Assembly (NCBI GenBank): GCA_021792405.1
Contig: JAJYUU010000040.1
Location: 1-35,373, forward strand
Direction of reading: 5' to 3'
Source: Actinomycetes bacterium
GTDB taxonomy: Bacteria; Actinomycetota; Actinomycetes; Streptosporangiales; Streptosporangiaceae
DNA length: 35,373 bases
The notes under the pieces were generated by a model. The model worked only from the letters and a program-made list of their open reading frames with translations, was not told where the DNA came from and made no database searches. This document shows positions 7,612-19,372 of this stretch, piece by piece; position 1 is the stretch's first letter, and every line of letters starts with the position of its first letter. Both the position numbers and the translations under genes were made by a program.

Positions 7612-8070
7612 CTAGCGGCTGGCCTGGTAACCGGCGATGACCAGCATGAGCACCACGGCGAGCACCCGGCCTGCCCGGCCGCCGGCCGACAGCCGGGGCC
7701 AGGAGATCGCGGCTAGCCAGGCCAGGACGGCGGCTACCACGCACAGCGCTGCCGCGCCGGCCGGGCCGCGCAGCGCGAGGCCGGCGATCAGGAACACAAC
7801 CAGCAACAGCGGCGGTACCCAGCGGGGCAGCTGATACAGATACATCAGCAGCCTGGCGCTGCGGCGCTCGGTGGCCTGCCTGGCCGCGGAGGCCGCCGGC
7901 GTGTACAGACTGGCGCCCTTCGGCAGCGGCCGGACCCGCTGCCCAGGCCGGCTCTGCCCAGGTCGGCTCTGGCCGGACCGGCTCTGGCCGGACTGCGTCT
8001 GCCTGGACTGCGCTTGCCTGGACTGCGTTTGCCTGGACCGTGTCTGCCTGGCCGGGTGGTTGGTGGTCAC
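7612..8070 (-). CDS. DUF6703-type membrane protein with repetitive N-terminus
   Basis: 152 residues. Residues from about 65 onward match the actinobacterial DUF6703 pattern: ARQATERRSARLL, then YLYQLPRWVPPLLL and two or three hydrophobic segments with LAWLAAISWPRL between them. It is thus a small integral membrane protein of unknown role. The first 45 residues are different: a basic, glutamine-rich run of pentapeptides of the type RQTQS, RQAQS, GQSRP, produced by seven 15-bp DNA repeats. This tail should be disordered and cytoplasmic. The start is a GTG at 8070 with an AAGGGA-like site about 8 bases upstream. The gene lies between the radical SAM gene (convergent) and glyS (divergent). Confidence 0.75.
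   Translation of the reverse strand: MTTNHPARQTRSRQTQSRQAQSRQTQSGQSRSGQSRPGQSRPGQRVRPLPKGASLYTPAASAARQATERRSARLLMYLYQLPRWVPPLLLVVFLIAGLALRGPAGAAALCVVAAVLAWLAAISWPRLSAGGRAGRVLAVVLMLVIAGYQASR
7946..8050 (+). repeat. 15-bp tandem repeat, seven units, inside the DUF6703 gene
   Basis: Seven consecutive 15-base units fill exactly 105 bases, for example GACTGCGTCTGCCTG, GACTGCGCTTGCCTG and GACTGCGTTTGCCTG. The units diverge gradually from one end to the other, as expected from stepwise slippage or unequal exchange. The period is five codons, so the reading frame is kept and changes in copy number would only lengthen or shorten the N-terminal tail. Confidence 0.9.
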
Positions 8071-8327
8071 GAGGCAGTCCCTTCGGCCAGCTAGCCCTTT
8101 GCCAGCCAGTTCAGCATGTCGTGTCGGGCGTCACGACGGTTTGGGGCCCAGGCTACCGCCTGCCACCTGGCCGCCCCGCCCGTTCGCCCGGCCGATGGCC
8201 GCCGGTGACGGAAAGTCATGCGACGACCATCCAGCGCGACCGCTAAGCTGACACCACCGCCGCTGCCCGTACCGGGCTTCGCGCACGTCACAGCAGGCCG
8301 CCGACCGCCAGCCGGATGGAGACTCAC

Positions 8328-9716
8328 ATGGCAAAACGCAGCGATCGCATGGAAACTATCGTCAGCCTTTCCAAGCGGCGGGGCATCGTCTACCCGTCCA
8401 GCGAGATCTACGGCGGGCTGCGCGCCGCCTGGGACTACGGTCCGCTGGGCGTGGAGATCAAGAACAACATCAAGCGTCAGTGGTGGCGCTCGATGGTGCA
8501 CGCCAGGGACGACATCGTCGGGATCGACTCCAGCGTGATCCTGGCACCCGAGGTCTGGCAGGCTAGCGGGCACGTGACGCAGTTCACCGACCCGCTGACC
8601 GAGTGCCAGTCGTGCCACTACCGCTTCCGCGCCGATCACCTCATCGATGCGTACGAGGACAAACACGGGGGCCCGCCGGAGAATGGGCTGGCGGACCTGG
8701 CCTGTCCGCACTGCGGGACGCGGGGCGCGTTCACCGAGCCGCGCAACTTTAACGGCATGCTGCGCACGTTCCTGGGTGCTACCGAGGACGACTCCGGGCT
8801 TGCCTACCTGCGGCCCGAGACTGCCCAGGGCATCTTCATCAACTACAAGAACGTGCTGCAGACCTCCCGGAAGAAGGTGCCGTTCGGCATCGGCCAGATC
8901 GGCAAGTCATTCCGGAACGAGATCACGCCGGGCAACTTCATCTTCCGCACCCGCGAGTTCGAGCAGATGGAGATGGAGTTCTTCGTCAAGCCCGGCACCG
9001 ACGAGGAGTGGCACGAGTACTGGATCGCCGCCAGGGAGTCCTGGTTCCTCGACCTCGGCCTCAGCAAGGAGAACCTCCGCCGGTACGAGCACCCGGACGA
9101 GAAGCGGTCGTTCTACTCCAAGCGGACGGTCGACCTGGAGTACCGGTTCGACTTCCCCGGCGCCGAGTGGGGCGAGCTTGAGGGCCTTGCGAACCGTACC
9201 GACTATGACCTCGGCGTGCACAGCAAAGCGTCCGGCCAGGACCTGTCCTACCTGGACCCAGAGACGAATGAGCGCTACATCCCGTACGTGATCGAGCCCG
9301 CGGTCGGGGTCGACCGGTCAATGCTCGCGTTCCTGCTGGAGGCCTACACCGAGGACCAGGCGCCGGACGCAAAGGGCAACATGGAGAAGCGCACCGTGCT
9401 CCGGCTGGACCCGCGGCTTGCGCCGGTGAAGGTCGCGGTACTGCCGCTCTCCCGCAACGCCGACTTGTCCCCCAAGGCCAGGGACGTCGCTGCGACGCTC
9501 CGGCAGCAGTGGAACTGCGAGTTCGACGACGCCGGCGCGATCGGCCGCCGGTACCGCAGGCAGGACGAGATAGGCACGCCGTACTGCGTCACCGTGGACT
9601 TCGAGTCGCTCGACGATCAGTCGGTCACGGTCCGCGAGCGCGACTCGATGATGCAAGACCGGATCGGCATCGACAGCCTGGCCGGCTACCTGTCCGAGCG
9701 CCTGTCCGGCTGCTAG
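8328..9716 (+). CDS. glyS: Glycyl-tRNA synthetase, single-chain class II
   Basis: 462 residues, the dimeric type found in actinobacteria, archaea and eukaryotes rather than the two-subunit type. It charges tRNA-Gly with glycine using ATP. A zinc-binding insertion near the N-terminus has cysteines at residues 93, 96, 126 and 129 (CQSC and CPHC). Class II motif 2 is visible as [19 protein letters not shown], and motif 3 as [14 protein letters not shown]. The C-terminal 100 residues form the anticodon-binding domain ([20 protein letters not shown]). The ATG at 8328 is used because GGAG lies about 8 bases upstream; an ATG at 8316 overlaps that site. No T-box signature is visible in the 257-base upstream region. 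Confidence 0.97.
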   Translation: MAKRSDRMETIVSLSKRRGIVYPSSEIYGGLRAAWDYGPLGVEIKNNIKRQWWRSMVHARDDIVGIDSSVILAPEVWQASGHVTQFTDPLTECQSCHYRFRADHLIDAYEDKHGGPPENGLADLACPHCGTRGAFTEPRNFNGMLRTFLGATEDDSGLAYLRPETAQGIFINYKNVLQTSRKKVPFGIGQIGKSFRNEITPGNFIFRTREFEQMEMEFFVKPGTDEEWHEYWIAARESWFLDLGLSKENLRRYEHPDEKRSFYSKRTVDLEYRFDFPGAEWGELEGLANRTDYDLGVHSKASGQDLSYLDPETNERYIPYVIEPAVGVDRSMLAFLLEAYTEDQAPDAKGNMEKRTVLRLDPRLAPVKVAVLPLSRNADLSPKARDVAATLRQQWNCEFDDAGAIGRRYRRQDEIGTPYCVTVDFESLDDQSVTVRERDSMMQDRIGIDSLAGYLSERLSGC

Positions 9717-9721
9717 GCACT

Positions 9722-9742
9722 GGCTCAGCCGCGCGCGGAGCC
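9722..9742 (+). terminator. Possible terminator hairpin downstream of glyS
   Basis: GGCTC and GAGCC pair around a GC-rich centre with one mismatch, starting five bases after the glyS stop codon. There is no T-run. It also lies beyond the stop of the frameshifted gene on the opposite strand. Confidence 0.35.
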
Positions 9743-9750
9743 GGCTGGCT

Positions 9751-10372
9751 TCAGCGGGCGGACATCGCCGCGTTCAGCGCCGCGTTAGTGATCTTCGGAC
9801 CGCCGCGGCAGATAGCGAGCTGATAGGGATCTGTGGCGGTGTAGTGCCGGATGCCGATGTGATAGAGCGCACAACGACCTTCGTCATCACCCAGCATCCG
9901 CCTGGACGTGGCGCCGCGACTTCAGCTGCTGCCGGGAAGCCGAAGAAGATGCGCGCCGGATCGCGGCCGAAACCGTGCCCGATGAGCGGTCCGGCATACC
10001 GGCCGCCGCAGTGCTCGAGCACAAAGCCTTTCCCGGCCGTGCGGGCGGGCCAAGCGCCGCCGCAGACGGCATTGGTGAGTACGCCGAGCCTGAGCAGGTG
10101 CGGCGCAGGGAACCGGGTGCCGCCCACAAGCCGGACGCCGTCCACTACAGCCATCGCGCCGCCCGAGTTGATCAGCGGCAACGCGAACCCGACTGGCCGG
10201 CTGCCCCAGTCCTGCGCACTCTGCGCTGCGTTCATCTCGACATTGAGCGGACCATTGCCGATTCCGATCGGCCCCCACTCCGCGAAGGTCCGCCAGCGGC
10301 GAGCACTACGACGGCCGCGATGGTCAGCCGCAGGCCTTGTCGCCGCGAAGCCCGTCGCCAAAGTGACTCTAT
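9751..10372 (-). pseudogene. Secreted protein gene of unknown function, broken by at least two frameshifts
   Basis: Three partial frames on the minus strand join into one plausible protein. The first (about 10372-10290) encodes a basic start and a hydrophobic run, LRLTIAAVVVLAAGG, like a signal peptide. The second (about 10288-9875) encodes a glycine-rich domain with GPIGIGNGPLNVEMNAAQSA, FALPLINSGGAMAV, CGGAWPAR and LIGHGFGRDPARIFFGF. The third (about 9870-9751) encodes ALYHIGIRHYTATDPYQLA followed by KITNAALNAAMSAR and a stop. One-base shifts near 10289 and near 9865-9875 would reconnect them. No start codon exists in the first frame; an ATA at 10372, overlapping the stop of the upstream gene, sits where a start would be expected. 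Sequencing error is an alternative to true decay. I do not recognise the family. Confidence 0.6.
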
Positions 10373-11220
10373 TCGCTGCCGGTCAGGCCACTCAGCACGG
10401 CGGCGGTCAGCCCGGCGCCGGGGGCGGCGCCGGGCAGCTGCGGGCAGCGGCGGAAGATCTCGGCGGCAGCCTGGTGGAATCCGTCCGGCAAGCCGGCCGC
10501 GGCCATCGAGTGCGCGATCTCCTCCATCTCGCCGACCCAGCGCCAGCCTTTCGCGGCGCCCGACAGGGCCGACCGGTCCGACTGTCCGGCCAGTCGGGGC
10601 TGGGACAGGGACCACTCGGCCAGCAGGGCATCCTCGACCCCGTCCGCCCTGGCTAGCGCGCGGGCAGCGAGCATTAGTGCCGCCGTTCCCTTGGTCCAGG
10701 AGGCGTAAGCCATCTTCACCGCCGACGCGGCCGTCGCGGCTCCGGTCACGATCCGCGGCTCAAGGGGCGTGCGCGCGAATAGGTCCTGCATGGGCGCGGC
10801 ATCCGGCCCCGACAGGTAAAGGCGGGTGGTCCCAGCTGTGCTCGGGGGCGGGCCGATGATGCCGCCGTCCACGTACCGGCCCCCGCTGCCGGTAATCAGC
10901 TGCCCGACTTCGCGCGCGGTGCCGGGCGAGATCGCGTTGGCGTCCAGGTAGAGGCCGGTGAAACCATGCACCGCCCAGGCGACGTCCAATGCCGCGTGCG
11001 GGGGGCAAACCGAGATGATCACGGCGGCCGCCGCGGCCAACCGCCGCGGCGTGCCCGCGTCGGTCAGCCCGGCTGCGGCCGCTCTGGCTGCCGTCTGCGC
11101 GCTGCGGCCGTCAGACGCCCAGAGCACTGTGTGCCCGGCTGCCGTCAGGCACCGCCCGACGGCAGCTCCCATCTCGCCCGGATGCAGCAGGCCGACCACG
11201 CTGCCGCGCTGAAGATCCAT
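10369..11220 (-). CDS. NAD(P)-dependent beta-hydroxyacid-dehydrogenase-like protein with DUF1932 C-terminus
   Basis: 283 residues. The N-terminal Rossmann fold starts with VVGLLHPGEMGAAVGRCL, matching the GxxxxGxMG pattern of the 6-phosphogluconate and 3-hydroxyisobutyrate dehydrogenase superfamily. A conserved VDGGIIGPPPS lies near residue 117. The C-terminal helical part has VKMAYASWTKGTAALMLAARA, typical of the DUF1932 group, in which the lysine corresponds to the catalytic lysine of the superfamily. The substrate is unknown. The ATG at 11220 has no strong ribosome binding site. The end overlaps the presumed start of the frameshifted secreted-protein gene, so the two were probably one transcription unit. 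Confidence 0.85.
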   Translation of the reverse strand: MDLQRGSVVGLLHPGEMGAAVGRCLTAAGHTVLWASDGRSAQTAARAAAAGLTDAGTPRRLAAAAAVIISVCPPHAALDVAWAVHGFTGLYLDANAISPGTAREVGQLITGSGGRYVDGGIIGPPPSTAGTTRLYLSGPDAAPMQDLFARTPLEPRIVTGAATAASAVKMAYASWTKGTAALMLAARALARADGVEDALLAEWSLSQPRLAGQSDRSALSGAAKGWRWVGEMEEIAHSMAAAGLPDGFHQAAAEIFRRCPQLPGAAPGAGLTAAVLSGLTGSE

Positions 11221-11537
11221 GGGCTGAGTGTCGCACGGGCCGGCCCGCGAAGGCCCGCACGCCGACGTGTGCTCTGGCCGGGAACGCCGCTCGGTCGCGA
11301 TGACTCATGCTGAACGACACCGCATCTGCATCCGCCGGTCGTTGCGCGCGCGATCAGGCCCGCATCATCGCCTGGCCCCGCTGTTGCCTCATCGGGTCCC
11401 GGGTCGTCAGGACCTTCGGCACTGGAATGCACCCGCCACCCGGCTGACACTGACAGCAAGATCGCGAATCGTGAAGGGCGCTGCGTGCCTTCCTCCAGCG
11501 TGGCGGCGTGGCGCCGGCTGCGACTAGGGAGATCGGA
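11221..11537. other. Intergenic region between two divergent genes
   Basis: 317 bases separating the dehydrogenase-like gene from the PEP synthase gene. It must contain promoters for both directions. I see a GC palindrome (GGGCCGGCCC) near 11239-11248 but no convincing promoter hexamers, riboswitch or open frame with coding character. Confidence 0.4.
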
Positions 11538-13952
11538 ATGACGGTCACCGGGCTTCGCTACATCCGCTTTTTTGAGGAATTCGGCATCGACGACGTCCCG
11601 ATGGTCGGTGGGAAAAACGCATCTCTGGGTGAAATGTACAGAAACCTCGCGGATGCGGGGGTACGGGTCCCGCACGGCTTCGCGATCACCGCCGATGCTT
11701 ACCGTCGCATGCTCGATGAGGCTGACGCATGGGGCCCGTTGCACGCGGCGCTGGATGGACTGCAAGCCACGGACGTGGTCGGCCTAGCCCGAGCCGGCAA
11801 GCGTGCCCGCGAGATCGTCTACGGTGCCGGGCTGCCGTCCGACCTGGCCACCGAGATTCTGGCCGGGTACCGGAAGCTGCTGGCAGAGTACGGCGAGGAC
11901 GTCAGTGTCGCCGTCCGCAGCTCCGCGACGGCCGAGGACCTGCCGACCGCGAGCTTCGCTGGCCAGCAGGAAACCTTCCTCAACGTCAGGGGCGAGGAGA
12001 GCCTGCTTGACGCTTGCCGTCGCTGTTTCGCCAGCCTGTTCACCGATCGTGGTATCCACTACCGCATCGACGAGGGATTCGACCACTTCAGGGTCGCGCT
12101 ATCGATCGGCATCATGAAGATGGTGCGCTCCGATCTCGCCGCCTCGGGCGTCACGTTCACGCTGGACACCGAATCGGGGTTCCGTGATGTCGTGTTTACT
12201 ACGGCCTCCTACGGCCTGGGCGAGAACATCGTGCAGGGCACCGTTGAGCCGGATGAGTTCTACGTGCACAAGCCGACCTTCGCCGCCGGGCACCGCGCGG
12301 TGCTGCGCCGCCTGCTCGGCGACAAGGCAGTCAAGATGGTGTTCGCCGAAGGCGGCACCAGGCAGACCACGCGCAACGTGCCGACCCCGAAGGCCGACAG
12401 GGACCGGTTCTGCATCAGCGACGCCGATGTGCTCGAGTTGGCTGGCTACGCGATGAAGATCGAGGACCACTACGGGCGGCCGATGGACATCGAGTGGGCC
12501 AAAGACGGCGTGGACGGAAATATCTACCTCGTTCAGGCCCGGCCCGAGACCGTCGCGTCCCAGCGGTCGGCGACCGTCCTCGAAAGCTACGTGCTGGACC
12601 GCCGCGGCGTGGTGCTGGCCGAGGGCCGAGCGGTCGGCGAGAAGATCGCCTCCGGCACAGCGCACGTGATCGGGAACATGTCCCAGCTAGCCAGCTTCGC
12701 GCAGGGCGAAGTGCTGGTGGCAGACACCACCACGCCGGACTGGGAACCGGTGATGAAGACGGCTGCGGCCATCGTGACCAACCGGGGCGGCCGGACTTGC
12801 CACGCTGCGATCGTCGCTCGTGAGCTCGGCATTCCGGCCGTTGTCGGCACTGGCGACGCGACCACCGTATTGCGCGACGGCGAATCGGTCACTGTGTCCT
12901 GCGCGGAGGGCGACACCGGGCGGATCTATAGCGAGGCAGCGGCCTTCCACGTGGAGCAAACCGAGGCGAGCGGACTGCCACGCCCGTCGACCGAGATCAT
13001 GATCAACCTTGGCAACCCGGATCTGGCCTTCAAGACCTCGTTCCTGCCCAATGACGGGGTCGGCCTTGCCCGGATGGAATTCGTCATCAGCGAGTCAATC
13101 AAGGCACACCCGATGGCGCTGCTGCATCCCGAGCGAGTGCCTGAGCCGGAGGTCAGGCAGGCGCTGGCGACCCTCACCAGAGATTACCCGGACGGCGGGC
13201 GCTTCTTCGTGGAGCGGCTGTCGGAGGGGATCGGCACGATCGCGGCAGCCTTCTGGCCGAAGCCCGTGGTCGTGCGGACGTCGGACTTCAAGACCAACGA
13301 GTACGCCAGCCTGCTGGGCGGGACAGCCTTGGAGCCGGCCGAGGACAACCCGATGCTGGGCTTCCGCGGCGCCTCCCGGTATGCGCACCCGGCCTATGCT
13401 GAAGGCTTCGCCCTGGAATGCCAGGCTATGCGCCGGGTCCGCGAGGACATGGGGCTGACGAACGTCATCATCATGCTGCCCTTCGTCCGCCGGGTGGCCG
13501 AGGCGGAGCAGGTCCTGGCGGCGATGGCAGCGCAGGGCCTGCGGCGCGGTGAGAACGGCCTGCAGGTCTACGCGATGTGCGAGATCCCGAATAACGTTAT
13601 CCTCATCGACGCGTTCGCCAGGCTGTTCGACGGGTTCTCCATCGGCTCCAACGACCTGACCCAGCTGACCCTGGGCGTGGACCGCGATAGCGAGCTCGTC
13701 GCGTTCGACTACGACGAGCGGGACGCCGGAGTCAAGCAGATGATCAGGCTGGCGGTCGAGGGCTGCCGGCGCAATGGCATTCATTCCGGTCTGTGCGGGC
13801 AGGCGCCATCTGACTACCCGGACATGGCTGAATACCTGGTCGAGCTCGGCATCGACTCGATGAGCCTCAATCCGGACACGGTGCTCAAGACCACGAAGCT
13901 GGTGCTGGACGTGGAGGGCAGGCTCGCGGCAACTCGCGGGGCGTCCTCCTAG
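11538..13952 (+). CDS. ppsA: Phosphoenolpyruvate synthase
   Basis: 804 residues, close to 792 in E. coli. It makes PEP from pyruvate and ATP, releasing AMP and phosphate, and permits gluconeogenesis from three-carbon acids. Domains in order: ATP-binding (VPMVGGKNASLGEMYRNL, then VAVRSSATAEDLPTASFAG), the swivelling phosphohistidine domain with its histidine at residue 422 in GGRTCHAAIVARELG, and the PEP/pyruvate TIM barrel with IGSNDLTQLTLGVDRDS and the cysteine at residue 753 in GLCGQAPSDYPD. Both catalytic positions agree with the E. coli enzyme. The ATG at 11538 follows AGGGA by 7 bases; an in-frame GTG at 11508 lacks such a site. Next to it, 155 bases downstream, is a second PEP-forming enzyme. 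Confidence 0.95.
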   Translation: MTVTGLRYIRFFEEFGIDDVPMVGGKNASLGEMYRNLADAGVRVPHGFAITADAYRRMLDEADAWGPLHAALDGLQATDVVGLARAGKRAREIVYGAGLPSDLATEILAGYRKLLAEYGEDVSVAVRSSATAEDLPTASFAGQQETFLNVRGEESLLDACRRCFASLFTDRGIHYRIDEGFDHFRVALSIGIMKMVRSDLAASGVTFTLDTESGFRDVVFTTASYGLGENIVQGTVEPDEFYVHKPTFAAGHRAVLRRLLGDKAVKMVFAEGGTRQTTRNVPTPKADRDRFCISDADVLELAGYAMKIEDHYGRPMDIEWAKDGVDGNIYLVQARPETVASQRSATVLESYVLDRRGVVLAEGRAVGEKIASGTAHVIGNMSQLASFAQGEVLVADTTTPDWEPVMKTAAAIVTNRGGRTCHAAIVARELGIPAVVGTGDATTVLRDGESVTVSCAEGDTGRIYSEAAAFHVEQTEASGLPRPSTEIMINLGNPDLAFKTSFLPNDGVGLARMEFVISESIKAHPMALLHPERVPEPEVRQALATLTRDYPDGGRFFVERLSEGIGTIAAAFWPKPVVVRTSDFKTNEYASLLGGTALEPAEDNPMLGFRGASRYAHPAYAEGFALECQAMRRVREDMGLTNVIIMLPFVRRVAEAEQVLAAMAAQGLRRGENGLQVYAMCEIPNNVILIDAFARLFDGFSIGSNDLTQLTLGVDRDSELVAFDYDERDAGVKQMIRLAVEGCRRNGIHSGLCGQAPSDYPDMAEYLVELGIDSMSLNPDTVLKTTKLVLDVEGRLAATRGASS

Positions 13953-14050
13953 CCAGCCTCCAAGCCGCGCCGCCAGGCGGATTCCCGGTAGAGTTCAGAG
14001 CACAAGGCCACGCGGCGTCGACCTCGGCCGCTAACGAAATTCTGGGCTGC

Positions 14051-14080
14051 CAGCGACCGCCAGCGACCGCCAGCGGGCGC
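14051..14080 (+). repeat. 10-bp tandem repeat in the ppdK upstream region
   Basis: CAGCGACCGC, CAGCGACCGC, CAGCGGGCGC: three adjacent units, the first two identical, 28 bases before the ppdK start codon. Function unknown; it may simply be slippage in GC-rich DNA. Confidence 0.7.
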
Positions 14081-14107
14081 ACCCGGCAGCAGTACAAGGA
14101 GCATGCA

Positions 14108-16791
<2,684 letters not shown>

Positions 16792-16795
<4 letters not shown>

Positions 16796-18105
16796 CAGTC
16801 GTGGCCGGCAACGCAGCCGCCGATCACGGCGGCTATGACAGCCTGGCCACCGCGCGCTGGGCGCCGGAGCCGTCCAAGACCGGCGCTGGCAGCGGGCGCG
16901 GTCCCTTCGTCAGGGACCGCGCCCGAGTGCTGCACAGCGCTGCCCTGCGGCGCCTCGCGGCGAAGACGCAAGTGGTGGCGGTTGGGTCGGGCGACTTCCC
17001 GCGCACCCGGCTGACTCACTCGCTGGAGTGCGCCCAGATCGGCCGTGAGCTGGGCGCTGCTCTCGGCTGCGACCCCGACCTGGTCGATGCCGCCTGCCTG
17101 GCGCACGACATGGGCCATCCGCCGTTCGGCCACAACGGCGAGGCCGCCCTCGCCAGCCTCGCGACGGGCTGCGGAGGTTTCGAGGGGAACGCCCAGAGTC
17201 TTCGGCTGGTCACCCGCCTCGAGGCGAAGGTGCTGGGGGCTGGCCTCAATCTGACCAGGGCAACCCTGGACGGGATGCTGAAGTACCCGTGGACCGGCCC
17301 CGCGCCCGATGCAGCCGGCTCGGCCGGGGCTGGCCTGGTGGAGGTGCAGCCGACCAGCGCGACCGGCAAATACGGCGCTTACGCCGACGACGCAGCGGTG
17401 TTCTCGTGGATCCGGGAGGGCGCGCCGGCCGGCCAGTCCTGCCTGGAGGCGCAGGTGATGGACTGGGCCGACGACGTCGCCTACTCCGTTCACGACCTAG
17501 AGGACGGCCTGCATGCCGGACTGGTGACGCTGCCACAGTTGCGCGATCCGGCTGACCGGCTGGCCGTCGCCGACCTGACCATCAGCGCGTACTGCCCGCC
17601 GGGCTTCACCAGCCTTGGCGAGCTCACCGAGACATTCAGCCGTCTGCTCGAGCTGGACTGCTGGCCGCGTGAGTTCGATGGCAGCATTTCCGCCGCCGCC
17701 GCGGTGAAGAACCTCACCAGCGTGCTGATCGAGCGGTTCTGCAGTGCGGCTGAGCGCGAGACCAGGCCAGCGGGCCACCCGCCAGTCCGCCGGTACGGCG
17801 CCAGCCTGGCCGTGCCGCGCCCGCAGCGGCTGGAATGCGCGCTGCTCAAGGGCGTTACCGCGCACTACGTGATGAGCAGGCCCGGAGTGGCGGCCGCGCA
17901 AGCCCGCGAGCGCGAGGTAATCCTGGAGCTGGCCGAGGCGGTGCTGGCAGGCGCGCCAGTGACGCTGGATCCGATGTTCCAGCCGCAGTTCGAATCGGCC
18001 CAGGACGACAGTGCTCGCCTGCGCGTCATCGTGGACCAGATCGCCTCGCTGACCGACACTTCGGCGCTGGCCTGGCATCGCCGCCTGCGCTCAGCGGGTA
18101 CCTGA
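16792..18105 (+). CDS. dgt: Deoxyguanosinetriphosphate triphosphohydrolase-like protein
   Basis: 437 residues, an HD-domain phosphohydrolase of the Dgt/SAMHD1 type, which splits dNTPs into nucleoside and triphosphate and so trims the dNTP pool. Metal-binding motifs are visible: [21 protein letters not shown], then [16 protein letters not shown] and the HD pair in [17 protein letters not shown] second conserved block is [19 protein letters not shown], containing the later conserved aspartates. The GTG at 16792 overlaps the ppdK stop by four bases; a GTG at 16801 is an alternative. In other actinobacteria dgt is usually close to dnaG, and dnaG follows here 3 kb downstream on the same strand. 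True substrate preference is not readable. Confidence 0.93.
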
Positions 18106-18157
18106 GCGAGCCAGCGGCAGTCCGGTGCGCTCATCTGCTGTACGGCGCTAAGCCGAC

Positions 18158-19330
18158 CTACCGTGTATCGCCTTCCCGCGCCGCCCGCGTGCGCTCGCGC
18201 CCTTTTGCGCTCTCGCGCCGCGCAGCCCGGCCGGTCTGAGTCCGCTTGTCACTCAGCCTTAGCGGATTGCCTGGTCGGCGGCCGGCCGTGGCTGACCGGC
18301 TCCGACCCGACATGCCCATCGTGCGTCGGCCGGCCTCGGCGCCTGCCACGCTGGACGAGCGTGCGGGCGACGGCCTGGCGATGCCGCCCCCGACGGGACA
18401 GCCGGCTGAGCAGGGCCGCGCGTCCGGATAGCCGCGACCGGCGAGCACTGCGGCGATCTCGGCAGCGACCTGGCATGGCGTCACCGTCACGTCGTGCCAG
18501 CCGTAGCGCAGCGTCGTCAGGCCTGTCGTGGCTGCGGCGTTGTCGCGGCGTATGTCGTTCCAGCGGCTGTCGCCGGGATGCGCGACCTGGCCGTCGAGCT
18601 CGACCACGGTCTGATAGGCCTCGTACAGCATGTCCTGGTACTGGCTGCGGCCGTTCCGCCGGGATGCCGCCTGCCTGCGGGGAACCGGGAACCGGTGGGG
18701 TCGCTCGACATCGCGCAGGTAGCGGTACTCCAGCACGGAGTGAACGCCAGCGAGGTCCGGACTCAGCAGTTCGGCTAGCTCTGATCGCCAGCGAACCCGG
18801 CGGCGGCTTTCCAGGGCTACCCGCAGCTTGTCCGGAGTGGTTAACCGCCGTCCGATCGCCCGAGTTATCCAGCCGACGGCGGTGTCGAGGTCACGGGCTG
18901 ACTTGCAAAGGTCGATGACCGTCTCCTCGACCCTGGTGCGAGGCGGGTTCTGCGCCGGATGAACGGCTACCCGAACCGATACGTGAATGAGGAGTCCCGG
19001 CTGCCTGACGATTCGACGGTCTGCTGGTGCTGATAGATGAATGAGCGAGCTGGTCTCGCTGCTGAGGCCCCAGAGTTCGGCAGCGGTGTGGTGACTTAGC
19101 GCCGCCCCTGGGCCCGCGTAGAGAACTGCGGCCCAGAGGACGGCTTCCCGGCTCAGCCCACCCGAGAACGTCGCGTAGACGCCTGGGTAGATTCGCTGCC
19201 AGCTGCCTCGCTTGATCAGCGCGCCGACCACCCGGTCAGAAAGTCCGGCGGCCAGCGTCTGGGCGCGTGTCACCACGCCGCACTGCAGCGGCGCGAGTTC
19301 GCGTAACCGGGGCGGGATCTCGGTGGCCAT
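18158..19330 (-). CDS. AbiEi-like N-terminal domain fused to a DUF559-type endonuclease-like domain
   Basis: 390 residues. The first 60 or so residues resemble the winged-helix of AbiEi-type antitoxins (LQCGVVTRAQTLAAGLS followed by RGSWQRIYPGVYATF). The middle part (about 205-300) resembles the DUF559/Vsr nuclease-like fold, with YQTVVELDGQVAHPGDSRWNDIRRDN and ending near AAEIAAVLAGRGYPD. Such proteins are frequent in actinobacteria, usually without a toxin partner, and none is adjacent here. After residue 310 (PCSAGCPVGG), where relatives end, a further 80 residues rich in arginine, serine and glycine follow; these look like read-through into non-coding DNA. The 54-bp repeat lies 42 bases upstream of the ATG. 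Confidence 0.7.
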   Translation of the reverse strand: MATEIPPRLRELAPLQCGVVTRAQTLAAGLSDRVVGALIKRGSWQRIYPGVYATFSGGLSREAVLWAAVLYAGPGAALSHHTAAELWGLSSETSSLIHLSAPADRRIVRQPGLLIHVSVRVAVHPAQNPPRTRVEETVIDLCKSARDLDTAVGWITRAIGRRLTTPDKLRVALESRRRVRWRSELAELLSPDLAGVHSVLEYRYLRDVERPHRFPVPRRQAASRRNGRSQYQDMLYEAYQTVVELDGQVAHPGDSRWNDIRRDNAAATTGLTTLRYGWHDVTVTPCQVAAEIAAVLAGRGYPDARPCSAGCPVGGGIARPSPARSSSVAGAEAGRRTMGMSGRSRSATAGRRPGNPLRLSDKRTQTGRAARRESAKGRERTRAAREGDTR

Positions 19331-19372
19331 GGGCTTAGCCTGTCGCCAGATACTGACAAAAACGACCTAGCT

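Noticed and set aside
7946-8050. Regular repeats considered as a CRISPR array.
   Set aside because: The units are directly adjacent 15-mers without spacers and lie in frame inside a coding gene.
8071-8327. glyS upstream region considered for a T-box or glycine riboswitch.
   Set aside because: No T-box GGTGGNACCGCG-type sequence or terminator/antiterminator pair and no glycine aptamer core could be seen.
18158-19330. AbiEi-like gene considered as half of a toxin-antitoxin pair with the divergent unknown gene.
   Set aside because: The partner of AbiEi should be an adjacent nucleotidyltransferase on the same strand; the divergent gene shows no such motif.
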